NCBI GenBank assembly: GCA_011525695.1
Contig: WYBX01000125.1
Location: 1 to 33,680 of the forward strand
Source of the DNA: Verrucomicrobiia bacterium
GTDB taxonomy: Bacteria > Verrucomicrobiota > Verrucomicrobiia > Opitutales > Opitutaceae
Reading direction: 5' to 3'
Length of the DNA: 33,680 bases
A program made the translations under genes and the position numbers. Positions 1 to 7,572 of this stretch are shown one piece after another. The notes below the pieces were generated by a model. The model did no database searches, was not told where the DNA came from, and was given only the letters and a program-made list of their open reading frames with translations. Position 1 is the stretch's first letter, and the number at the start of each line of letters is the position of its first letter.

Positions 1-77
1 AACCCCCGCCAAAGATCCGATATCCGGCGGCCAAACCGCTCGTGTAGTCCCGACCTTTGGGAAGACCAGACGATGGA

Positions 78-330
78 TCAACGGCTTGTGTTCTCACCAG
101 CCTCCAGTAGCGGAAGTAGGGCTAGGTACCGTCCACGCTGACGGTTCCCCGGGGTGTTCACCTTGAATTGTTGCGACCTGCTCGATCGCATCGAGCACGA
201 AGTGGACGAGGTGGTCGGCCGGTACCCAGTCCCGCAGGTCCGGTGGCAGGAGCATTGGGGCATCACGATCAATGTTGATGAAGCGGGTGGCCATGCGGCA
301 GCGCACCTCAACTTCCCCGCCACTTGCCAC
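78..330 (-). pseudogene. IS1182-family transposase, N-terminal fragment, frameshifted
   Basis: The minus-strand reading frame from 330 encodes a short protein of 78 residues. Residues 13-52 (MATRFINIDRDAP, then MLLPPDLRDWVP and a helix FVLDAIEQV) match the conserved start of IS1182-type transposases as I remember them. The next conserved stretch, FKVNTPGN followed by a YLALL-like helix, appears in a different frame (about 170-80), so a frameshift separates the two. Full transposases of this family run to roughly 450 residues or more; here the catalytic DDE region is absent. The fragment cannot encode an active enzyme. The alternative is a gene cut by the window edge, but the frameshift and stop codons speak against that. 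Confidence 0.6.
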
Positions 331-369
331 GGTAATCTACCCCGCCACAAGAAAAATGCCGAAGGCCAA

Positions 370-439
370 CTAGCAGCGTGTTGCTACCCTCCTTCCTCCC
401 GACCCGTACAGTCGGATGCCAAGTCCGACACGCTGCTAG
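370..439. repeat. 12-bp inverted repeat at the IS terminus
   Basis: CTAGCAGCGTGT at 370-381 and its exact reverse complement at 428-439 enclose 46 bp. The arm at 428-439 is taken as the outer IS terminus because the transposase start lies inside it. The TAG inside this arm (438-436, minus strand) is the stop codon of the adjacent M50/HlyD gene. The repeat is seen directly; the assignment as an IS end is inferred. Confidence 0.6.
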
Positions 440-2667
440 CGCCCGGCCTTTTTCGCCTTCAGATCAAAGAGCGAAAGGAACCCGCGCCACACCTTCCGGC
501 CCCAGGTCGTTGCCTCGCCCTCGATCGTAACCCGCACGCGCAAGCCGTCCATGACCGGATGGTCCGGCTTCGGCAGCGGGGCCGTGGCCAGGAAGACGGG
601 GTAGTCGCTCCGTTCGCGTGCATCCCGCTGCATGAATCCCGAAGGGACCGGGCCGCCAAAATACGCGAGCATGCCGATATGGACATCGGCCGGCTTCGAG
701 GGCTGGGAGGAAACGGAATCCAGCTTCGTCTCGAATTTTGTTCCCGTCGCCAGCCACCGGCCGGTGACCGGGGCGCCGCGCTGCACGACCTGGGCTTCGC
801 TTTCGCTCAACGGCACGGCCAACTGGAGCCGCTGGGTGTCGCCCAACCGCATGATCGGGACGCTCGGCATGGCATAGGATCCGGTCAGCTTGGCGACTTC
901 GGGGGTAAGGACATGGCCGGCGGTCCGGGCGCGCAATTCGAGGCTGGCCGCCCGGGCGGCGGCCCGCTGGTAGGCGGACTCCGCCAGCTCGATTTCCTGG
1001 GCAGCCTTCGCATTCTGGCCCGGCACCGGCCGGCCCGGCGCATAGCCGAGCGCCGCGAACCGCACCCGCGCCTGCTGCCGCGACGCCTCCGCCACATGCA
1101 GTTCCGAAAGGATTTCCGGATTGGAAAGCGTCACCAGCAAATCGCCCGGCTCGACCCACTGGCCGGTGTGGACGTGGACGGACGCGACGACCCCGCCGAC
1201 GTCGGAGGCCACGGCCTCGAACGACTCGGGCATCACGATCGCCTGCTGGCTGACATGATGATGGGTCGGCACCAGGAAGCTGCCCGCCGCAATCACGGCG
1301 AGCACGACCCCCATCAGCCCCAGCCGCCGGCGGGCCGAGCCGGTCTTGACGATGTGCGCGCCGGGACTGGTTGCATCCATGAACACTTTGATGAATGGGA
1401 GAGCGACGAACGAGGCTTCAACAAAATAACCCAGGTAAAGCCCGAACTCCGAGAGCCCCACCGGCTCGAGGATCCGGGCAAAGATTTGCGTGATGCTATA
1501 GATGATGAAAATCATGTAGGTGTACGCCAACACCGAATACATCACGAAGACCCGGCCGTTGGCGTCCTGGTCGAACATCGCCTCCTGCTGCAGGTTGCGG
1601 TAGCCGAGAAAAATCCGCTGCAAGTGGTAGGAGCAGTAGACCATCGCCTTCGAGCGCAGGTTGGGGATCTCCAGCAGGTCGCACATCACGTAGTACCCGT
1701 CGAAGCGCATCAGCGGGTTGATGTTGAAGATCAGCGTGTTCACGCTCGCCACGATCATCCCGTTGAAGGCGAGGCTCCGGAGGATGCCGTCGGGCAGCAC
1801 GAGCCACAGGTGCGCCGAGATGCTGGCGATGATGAGCTCGGTGAAGACCCCGGCAATCGTCACGAAGAGCTTGTGCCGCTTCTGCCGCATCATCCAGGCA
1901 TCGGAGGCATCCACATAGCCGCAGGGCGTGAAGAGCATGAAGCAGACGCCCATCTCGTGGACCTCGCCGCCGAACCGGCGGCAGGTCGTCGCGTGCCCGA
2001 ACTCATGCAGGGTCTTGATCAGGATGATCGAGATCCAGAGCAGGATCAGGTTGCCCGCGGAGAAGAAGTCCACCCGGTTGCTGGCGAATTCCCCGGCGTT
2101 GGCGAGCAGCAGCCCGGCGGTCCAGACGAAGAGCAGGCAGGCGGCGAGCACGAACCACTTGGTCCAGAGAAAGCGCAGCGCATGCACCAGCTGGCCCAGC
2201 CAGGGGCTCGGGTCGATCAGCGGGATCTTGATGAACAGTGCCTGCGACACCAGCCGGGCCCAAATCATCATGAGCTTCTGGGAGCCGGTCTGCCGCGCAT
2301 TTTCGACGAAACGGCTGGCGCTGATGTTCAACAGCCCGCTGGCCCCCAGCTGGCTGATGAAATGGGAGATCTCCGGAACCGTTCGCGAATGGTTCGGATA
2401 GCGGCGATTGAACCGCCGGGAGATGTCGCCCAACGTCCGCCGGCCGTCCAGGAGCGAAAGGATATAGGCCTCCTCCGGCTGCAGCCGGAAATACGTCAGC
2501 GCCAGCGGGTCCTTGATGACATAATATTCCTGATGCTTGAAGAACTGGCGCCGGACGATGATGTCGGCGCGCAGCGGCGACGGAGCAATCGATTCGAGCG
2601 GGCGCGTCCCGCCGGCCGCCGGTCGGGCGGCTGCCACCGGCGCAGAGGCGGGAATCACGGCTTCCAT
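436..2667 (-). CDS. PqqD-like / M50 metallopeptidase / HlyD-like adaptor fusion, 743 aa
   Basis: A polytopic membrane protein with three parts. Residues about 33-118 resemble a PqqD-like winged helix, the fold used as a RiPP recognition element. Residues about 160-435 form an M50 (site-2-protease-like) membrane domain with HEFGH at 221-225 and the second-site motif NPLMRFDGY at 317-325, so zinc ligands are intact. After a further membrane segment (about 447-466), residues 486-520 form a lipoyl-like half motif followed by helices and a barrel as in HlyD adaptors. Such 'putative peptide zinc metalloprotease' proteins are known beside HlyD and TolC genes; their substrates are mostly unknown. The ATG at 2667 overlaps the end of the TolC-like gene by 13 bp, implying coupled translation. 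The stop codon lies inside an IS end, so the original C-terminus may have differed. Proteolytic activity is inferred from motifs only. Confidence 0.85.
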   Translation of the reverse strand: MEAVIPASAPVAAARPAAGGTRPLESIAPSPLRADIIVRRQFFKHQEYYVIKDPLALTYFRLQPEEAYILSLLDGRRTLGDISRRFNRRYPNHSRTVPEISHFISQLGASGLLNISASRFVENARQTGSQKLMMIWARLVSQALFIKIPLIDPSPWLGQLVHALRFLWTKWFVLAACLLFVWTAGLLLANAGEFASNRVDFFSAGNLILLWISIILIKTLHEFGHATTCRRFGGEVHEMGVCFMLFTPCGYVDASDAWMMRQKRHKLFVTIAGVFTELIIASISAHLWLVLPDGILRSLAFNGMIVASVNTLIFNINPLMRFDGYYVMCDLLEIPNLRSKAMVYCSYHLQRIFLGYRNLQQEAMFDQDANGRVFVMYSVLAYTYMIFIIYSITQIFARILEPVGLSEFGLYLGYFVEASFVALPFIKVFMDATSPGAHIVKTGSARRRLGLMGVVLAVIAAGSFLVPTHHHVSQQAIVMPESFEAVASDVGGVVASVHVHTGQWVEPGDLLVTLSNPEILSELHVAEASRQQARVRFAALGYAPGRPVPGQNAKAAQEIELAESAYQRAAARAASLELRARTAGHVLTPEVAKLTGSYAMPSVPIMRLGDTQRLQLAVPLSESEAQVVQRGAPVTGRWLATGTKFETKLDSVSSQPSKPADVHIGMLAYFGGPVPSGFMQRDARERSDYPVFLATAPLPKPDHPVMDGLRVRVTIEGEATTWGRKVWRGFLSLFDLKAKKAGR

Positions 2668-4076
2668 ACTTCGGGCAGGGCCGCCGAATCGCCCAGCTGG
2701 CCACCCACCGAGAATTCGATCTCGGCGACCAGCGCATTGAAGTTATGCACCGCTTCGCCATAGCGGGACTCGGCCCGCCGCTGGGTCAGTCCCGCCTGCA
2801 GTACCTGCTCCAAGCTGGCCTGCCCGACTTCGTAGAGCCGGCGGGCGTCCCGCGAGGCGCGCTCCGACAGGCTGACACTCCTTTCCTGCGCTTCCATCGC
2901 GACTCGGGCATGATCCAGCCCCTGATACAATTCGCGCAGCCTGGAGGTGATCTGGTGCTCCGTGTCCGCCAGCTTCGACTCTGCCGCCCGCCGCTCGGCG
3001 CGCAGGCTGATTTGCTGGCCACGGGTGGCGCCCCCCTCGAACAGGTTCCATTGGCCGGCGGCGCCGAACGTCCAGCCTTCGAGCCGAATCGAGGAATTAT
3101 AATACGAGGTGCGCGTGCCATAGGAGGCGAACACCTCCACCCGCGGCAGGTAACGGCCGGTGATGGACGCCTCGTTCCGTTTGGCCGCCTCGACGGCCAG
3201 CCGGGCACCCTCGAGGTCGGGCCGGTTCGCGCGCGCCTGCGAGATCGCCTCCATGAGCGGCAGCGAGAAGGGGCGCGGCAGAAACGGTCCCTCCAGCTGC
3301 AAGACGCCCGTGTCCGTAAGCTGCAGGAGCCGGCGGAACGACTGTTCGGCTTCGCCCAGCATCCGGCTTGCTTCGGCCAGTTCCGCCCGCGCCCCCTGCA
3401 ACTCAGCTTCCGCGCGCAGCGCCTCGAACTCCGGTATCTCGCCCACCGCATGCTTGCGCTTCGTCAGATCCACGAGTTGGACGAATTCCTCCAGCCGGCG
3501 CTGCTCCGCCGCCCGGAACGCCGAGCGCATCTGGATCGCGTCGAATGTCTGCCGGACCAGCGTGGCGGTGCGCATCACGGTGCTGTGCAGCGTCAGATAG
3601 GCCTGTTTGGTCACGAGTTCCTGCCGCTTGATCTGGTTCCAGGAGCTCAATCCGTCGAACACCAGCTGGCGCACCTCCAGCCGGACATCATAGCCGTAGA
3701 GCGCCACCGCCGTTTCCGGCGAAGGCGGCAACAATCGCTGGCTGGGAGAAATATCGACCAGCCCCTCGCCGCGTTCGTTCACGCCACCGCTGGCCGAAAG
3801 ATTGGGCAGCATCCTCGCGCGGACCTGCAGCCGCACGCCCTCCTGCCGCTCGAACTCGTGCTTCGCCGCCAGCAGCTCGGGATTGAATTCCAGCGCACGC
3901 TCGAGCGCCCGGTCCAGCGTCCAGCGGCTGCTCGACCCGCCCTCACCCGCCGACCCGGTCGATGCCAACGGCGTCTGGGCCGCGCCGACCGACGCCGCCA
4001 GGATCAGCACGCCAACTCCAACCCCCAATCGCAACTTCACGCGCCGGCGAAAAAGAGACGGTGCCATCTTCAGCAT
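2655..4076 (-). CDS. TolC-like outer-membrane efflux protein
   Basis: An outer-membrane channel protein of the TolC/OEP family, the likely exit duct for the adaptors encoded around it. From the ATG at 4076 it has 473 residues, close to the usual 420-490. A positively charged leader and hydrophobic stretch (LGVGVGVLILAASVGAA) form a signal peptide cleaved near AAQT. Two repeats of the coiled-coil/barrel unit follow, beginning near residues 53 (TLDRALERALEFNPEL) and 275 (AISQARANRPDLEGARL), each with long Ala/Glu/Arg-rich helices and a YLPRVEVFASYG-type strand. The frame stays open to a GTG at 4109, but that start would lie inside a palindromic repeat and would extend the leader, so the ATG at 4076 or 4067 is preferred. 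No clear Shine-Dalgarno is visible. The gene overlaps the downstream M50 fusion gene. Confidence 0.88.
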   Translation of the reverse strand: MLKMAPSLFRRRVKLRLGVGVGVLILAASVGAAQTPLASTGSAGEGGSSSRWTLDRALERALEFNPELLAAKHEFERQEGVRLQVRARMLPNLSASGGVNERGEGLVDISPSQRLLPPSPETAVALYGYDVRLEVRQLVFDGLSSWNQIKRQELVTKQAYLTLHSTVMRTATLVRQTFDAIQMRSAFRAAEQRRLEEFVQLVDLTKRKHAVGEIPEFEALRAEAELQGARAELAEASRMLGEAEQSFRRLLQLTDTGVLQLEGPFLPRPFSLPLMEAISQARANRPDLEGARLAVEAAKRNEASITGRYLPRVEVFASYGTRTSYYNSSIRLEGWTFGAAGQWNLFEGGATRGQQISLRAERRAAESKLADTEHQITSRLRELYQGLDHARVAMEAQERSVSLSERASRDARRLYEVGQASLEQVLQAGLTQRRAESRYGEAVHNFNALVAEIEFSVGGQLGDSAALPEVWKP

Positions 4077-4105
4077 GTCAGGAATTGGCCGTATCGCCGC
4101 ACGAA

Positions 4106-4139
4106 CCACTCATATGCCATGATCATGGTACATGAGTGG
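4106..4139. repeat. 34-bp imperfect palindrome, copy 1
   Basis: Two 17-bp arms meet at the core CCATGATCATGG (4117-4128) and pair with two mismatches. A close relative lies at 23360-23393, outside any gene. Here it lies in the divergent spacer just upstream of the TolC-like gene. It could be a REP-like mobile repeat, a transcription-factor operator or a bidirectional hairpin; the presence of a second copy in an unrelated spacer favours a dispersed repeat. Confidence 0.6.
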
Positions 4140-4435
4140 CAACCGGCCGGCGCCCGCTCCACGCCCTGCCCCCGCGCCGTTCGATTCAATAGGGAGTAGT
4201 CTTCCATTGTGCCGAAAAACCGCACCGTCAGGCCAACCCCGTACCATGGCAACGAATATCTGTGATTGGCGCCGCCACCCGCTCCGCCTGATGATGTACA
4301 CTCTTGCAGCACCCTTATCTACACGCGTGGCACGTCATGGAATCGCGACGGCGCGCGCTCCCGCCGGTCCGGCGGCGCCAGCATTTTTGTTTGCTATCAC
4401 CCGGTCGGGGGTGAGTTTGTCTCAAACTTTGTCTC
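4140..4435. promoter_or_regulatory. Divergent spacer with operator-like repeat before the adaptor gene
   Basis: With the palindrome at 4106-4139 this spacer separates the leftward TolC/M50 genes from the rightward adaptor operon, so it should hold both promoters; I cannot assign -35/-10 boxes with confidence. Directly before the rightward start are two direct copies of TTTGTCTCA (4416-4424 and 4428-4436, period 12). Overlapping them is the inverted repeat AGTTTG-TCT-CAAACT at 4414-4428. No Shine-Dalgarno precedes the ATG at 4436. The short repeats could bind a regulator or the ribosome, but this is only a suggestion. Confidence 0.3.
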
Positions 4436-6619
4436 ATGCCCGTGCAGTCAACACCTGCGCCACCACAGATCCAACAGTTCATTAATGGCGTCACTGCCCG
4501 GCTGGCGCAACTGGCCAAGGATCCGCCTGACCTTCTGGTCTATCTGCGGGCACATGCGGAATGTGTGACGACCGCCTTCAAACCGGTCGGGTTCAGCTAT
4601 GAAATGCGGAACGGGACGACGTTCCAACGGGTGCTGCAGGCCAACATGGAGTCGCTGGGCTACCAGGCGGCCCCGGAACAGGAGAATGCGTTCCAGCGGG
4701 CGGTCAGGGCCGTCGCCGCGAAGCGCCAGCCGCTCCTCCTGGGCCCGCACAGCCGCGAAGCGACCGGGCTGCAGGGACTTTCAGTGGAGGACGCTCCCGC
4801 ACCCGACGAACTCCCGATCTTCAACCGGACGGCGTATGAGCAGATGTTCATCCCGATTCCCCTGGCGGAAGCCGCGGCCGGCGTCCTGCACATCTGGTTT
4901 CAGCCGGGTCCGGGCAACACGTCGCAGACGCGGCTCTCGCTGCTCACCCAGCTTTGCAGCGAGATCGAACTGTATCTGAAAACCCGCCGGGCTCGCGATG
5001 TCTCGCAGGAAGTCACGCGGCTCAGCACGTATTCGCGCCTGCTGGAGGAACTGACCGGTGACATCGATCTGGAGTCGGTGGGCTGGAACCTCGTCAACTA
5101 CGCCCGGGAAGCGGTCGCCTGCGACCGGGTCTGCCTTTTCATTGCCAGCAATTACGATCGTGCGCTCCAGCCCGAGGTGATGATGAGCGGACTCGAATAC
5201 GAGTTCGTGCTCCAGGCCTGCAGCGGACTGAAGAAGCCGCATCCCAAGAGCGAACAGGCGGTGGTCCTCCAGCGTGTGGCCCAGACGCTCACGCAGATGT
5301 CGATGAGCAAGGCACAGCTGCCGGCGCCCGGCCCCTCGCCCGAGGCGGCCGCCGGGGAAATCCAGCCCGCCGGCAAACCGCCGCCGGTTTCCGCCAACGG
5401 CACCGTCGAGAAACCGGCGGCCAACCCGAAGCCGGTTCCCACCGCCAATGCGGCCCGGCCGCGGATGCAACTCACCCTGATGATGCGGGACCCGGCCAAG
5501 AGCGCCACGCGGCCGCCGGAGGTGAACGACTATTTCCATGTCATGCCGATGAACTGGGCGACCGTCATCCCCCTGTTCGATCGGAACCAGCGCGTCTGCG
5601 GCATCCTGCTCTTCGAGGGCATGAAGCTCGAGGAAAAGCTGGGCAACTCGCTTACGCCGATGCTGGAACTGGCGGTCTCGGCCGGTCGCGCCCTCGGCAC
5701 CGCCCTCTACTGCAACCAGAACCGCTCGATGCGGATCGCCCGGCGGGTCGTCAGCCTGCGTCAGAGCTATGTCAATACGCCCGCCAAGCGGAAATGGCTC
5801 CGTTTCGGGCTGCCACTGATCCTCGTGGCGGCGCTCCTGGCCACGCCGTTCCCGTACAAGATCAAGGGCAACGCCAGCGTGCTGGCGGTGAAGCAGAACA
5901 CCCTGCCGGCGCTCGTGAATTCGCGGCTGCTGGAAGTGCTGGTCCGGGAGGGCGAACCGGTGAAGGCCGGGCAGGTCCTGGCCCGGTTCGATACCCGGGA
6001 CATCCGGCTGCAATTGTCCCAGGTCGAGCAGGAATTCGAACGCTCGCTGCTGGAAAGCGACGCCGCCCTGAATGCCGGCAACGAGAGCCAGATGCAGATC
6101 TCGCGGCTCAATGCCACCAAGGCGGCCGCCGTCGCCGACAAGCTCCGCGCCGACCTCGAGCGCGCCGTGGTCCGCGCCCCGTTCGACGGGCTCGTGCTCG
6201 GCGCCCAGACGCTATCCACCCGGATCGGGGACATTCCCCGGCTCGGCGAACCCGTCCTCCATGTGATCGACCCCTCCTCCTGGCAGGTCAAAGCCCGGCT
6301 GCGGGAACGCGATTTGATCTTCCTCGGGGAACGGTTGCAGGAAAACGGCCCGATCCCCGCCACGCTGCGATTGGCGGCCAATCCCGCCGAGACCCATCAC
6401 CTCGAACTCAACGCCAGCGAACAGCTCGCCTACGGCCTGGATACGCATTCCGGCGAATACGAATTCACCGTGATGCTCCCGCTGAAGACCGTGCTCGATG
6501 ACGCCGACTTCCTGAAATCCGGGTTCACCGGCCGAATCTCCTTCGCCTCCGGCAGCCGGCCGCTCGCCCTCATCCTCTTCAAGGATTTCATCGACTTCAT
6601 CACCATTCGCTTCTTCTAG
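4436..6619 (+). CDS. GAF-like / HlyD-family adaptor protein, 727 aa
   Basis: An inner-membrane adaptor with a large predicted cytoplasmic N-terminus. Residues about 1-440 look like one or two GAF-type sensory domains (for example LTGDIDLESVGWNLVNYAREAV then DRVCLFI, and later WATVIPLFDRNQRVCGILLFEG). The second is interrupted by a Pro/Ala-rich linker at about 295-345. A single membrane segment follows at about 455-473 (FGLPLILVAALLATPF), then the two half-lipoyl motifs of HlyD adaptors (RLLEVLVREGEPVKAGQVLARF near 500 and RAPFDGLVLGA near 585) around a short coiled coil, and a barrel region. Typical HlyD proteins lack the N-terminal domain and have 350-480 residues. It is the first gene of the rightward operon and faces the TolC/M50 genes. 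The GAF assignment is by pattern only and is less certain than the adaptor half. Confidence 0.8.
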   Translation: MPVQSTPAPPQIQQFINGVTARLAQLAKDPPDLLVYLRAHAECVTTAFKPVGFSYEMRNGTTFQRVLQANMESLGYQAAPEQENAFQRAVRAVAAKRQPLLLGPHSREATGLQGLSVEDAPAPDELPIFNRTAYEQMFIPIPLAEAAAGVLHIWFQPGPGNTSQTRLSLLTQLCSEIELYLKTRRARDVSQEVTRLSTYSRLLEELTGDIDLESVGWNLVNYAREAVACDRVCLFIASNYDRALQPEVMMSGLEYEFVLQACSGLKKPHPKSEQAVVLQRVAQTLTQMSMSKAQLPAPGPSPEAAAGEIQPAGKPPPVSANGTVEKPAANPKPVPTANAARPRMQLTLMMRDPAKSATRPPEVNDYFHVMPMNWATVIPLFDRNQRVCGILLFEGMKLEEKLGNSLTPMLELAVSAGRALGTALYCNQNRSMRIARRVVSLRQSYVNTPAKRKWLRFGLPLILVAALLATPFPYKIKGNASVLAVKQNTLPALVNSRLLEVLVREGEPVKAGQVLARFDTRDIRLQLSQVEQEFERSLLESDAALNAGNESQMQISRLNATKAAAVADKLRADLERAVVRAPFDGLVLGAQTLSTRIGDIPRLGEPVLHVIDPSSWQVKARLRERDLIFLGERLQENGPIPATLRLAANPAETHHLELNASEQLAYGLDTHSGEYEFTVMLPLKTVLDDADFLKSGFTGRISFASGSRPLALILFKDFIDFITIRFF

Positions 6620-6669
6620 CCCGGAAATTTCCTGACACGGCCGCGCATTCGATCTGGAGTCTCCTTTCA

Positions 6670-7572
6670 ATGTTATTGCAGAACTTATCTGGAGGGACGA
6701 CCTCCGCGTCGTCCGCGAGGCTCATCCTGCTCCCGCTCGCCATCCTGCTGACCGCTCCCCAGGCAAATGCCCAACTTGCCGAGCCGGATCCCGCGGGATC
6801 GGGATCCCTGCACACCGGAGTCGGCGCGATGCGGGGATCATTCCGCTCGGTCCTGCGTCCCGCGATCGATGTGAGCCTCAGCGCCCGGGCTGCGGGCGTT
6901 GTCGACGCGCTGCACATCCCGGAAGGCCAGCCGGTGTCCGCGGGCCAGGCGATCATGACCCTGGATTCGGATCAGGAGCGCGCCGAGGTCGCCAATGCCG
7001 AGGCGGCCATGCGCGGTGCCAAGGCTGAACTGGAACGGGCCGCGGCCGAGTTCGAGCGGATCCAGCGGCTGCGCGTCGATAACATCTACAGCGAGAAACA
7101 GCTCCTGGACGCGAAGGCCCAGGCGGCGCTCGCCCAAAGCCGGTACGACCAGAGTGTCGCGAGCCTGCAAATGGCCAGGGTCCGGCTCGCCAACCGCTCC
7201 ATCGTCTCCCCCATCAGCGGCATCTTCCTCAAGACCAACAAGCTGGTCGGGGAGGCCGTGGACCGCTACGAAACGGTTGCCCGCGTGGTCGACGTCACCA
7301 GCCTCGAAATGGTGGTTTTTTGCGACGCCCGGTACTTTTCGCTCTTCAAGAGCGGCCAGCAGGTCGATGTAAGAGTTTTCAAATCAACGGAAGATCAACC
7401 CATTGTCACCGGCTTGGTTGTCCACACCGATCCAATTGTTGACCCGTCGAGCGGCACCTTTAGGGTAAAAATCAAACTCGAACGCTCCGATCAATCCATA
7501 CCCGGTCTCTCCGCCCTTCTGATGGCGCCTGCCGCCAAACCCTTATCCGCTTCACGTCCAGTTGCCCCATGA
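6670..7572 (+). CDS. Periplasmic adaptor subunit (HlyD/RND-MFP type), 300 aa
   Basis: A second, shorter adaptor that would link an inner-membrane component to the TolC-like channel. A signal peptide covers about residues 1-35 (RLILLPLAILLTAPQANA followed by Q). Residues about 60-100 carry the first half-lipoyl motif (VDALHIPEGQPVSAGQAIMTL), then a helical hairpin of about 60 residues rich in Ala/Glu, the second half-lipoyl (SIVSPISGIFLK) and a beta-barrel part. Its length is near the lower end for the family. The ATG at 6670 has GGAG ten bases upstream. It lies 50 bp after the GAF-like adaptor gene, and its TGA overlaps the next ATG (ATGA at 7569-7572), so the two products are probably made together. 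No inner-membrane pump gene accompanies it here. Confidence 0.85.
   Translation: MLLQNLSGGTTSASSARLILLPLAILLTAPQANAQLAEPDPAGSGSLHTGVGAMRGSFRSVLRPAIDVSLSARAAGVVDALHIPEGQPVSAGQAIMTLDSDQERAEVANAEAAMRGAKAELERAAAEFERIQRLRVDNIYSEKQLLDAKAQAALAQSRYDQSVASLQMARVRLANRSIVSPISGIFLKTNKLVGEAVDRYETVARVVDVTSLEMVVFCDARYFSLFKSGQQVDVRVFKSTEDQPIVTGLVVHTDPIVDPSSGTFRVKIKLERSDQSIPGLSALLMAPAAKPLSASRPVAP

Larger units (their letters stand above)
1..439 (-). mobile_element. Broken terminal fragment of an IS1182-like insertion sequence
   Basis: A fragment of an insertion sequence read on the minus strand. Its outer end is taken as about 439, where a 12-bp arm CTAGCAGCGTGT (minus strand) begins; the same 12 bases recur inverted at 370-381. 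Just inside lies a transposase start (ATG near 330) whose first 40 codons look like IS1182-family transposases. After about 170 the frame breaks and the similarity fades. Left of about 130 the minus strand is open in a different frame (97 to 1), with no resemblance to transposase that I can see. So only some 300 bp of the element may remain. The family name comes from recalled N-terminal patterns, not a search; the inner boundary is uncertain. Confidence 0.55.

Noticed and set aside
154..2763. An 869-codon open frame on the plus strand
   Set aside because: It lies opposite the well-supported M50/HlyD and TolC-like genes, has His/Arg/Asp-rich low-complexity composition and no domain; it is a by-product of high-GC codon use.
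2745..4199. A 484-codon open frame on the plus strand
   Set aside because: It is antisense to the TolC-like gene and shows no recognisable fold or leader.
4070..4312. Small minus-strand frame across the divergent spacer
   Set aside because: Its only notable peptide comes from the 34-bp palindrome, which gives a similar peptide at the second copy; repeat-derived, not a gene.
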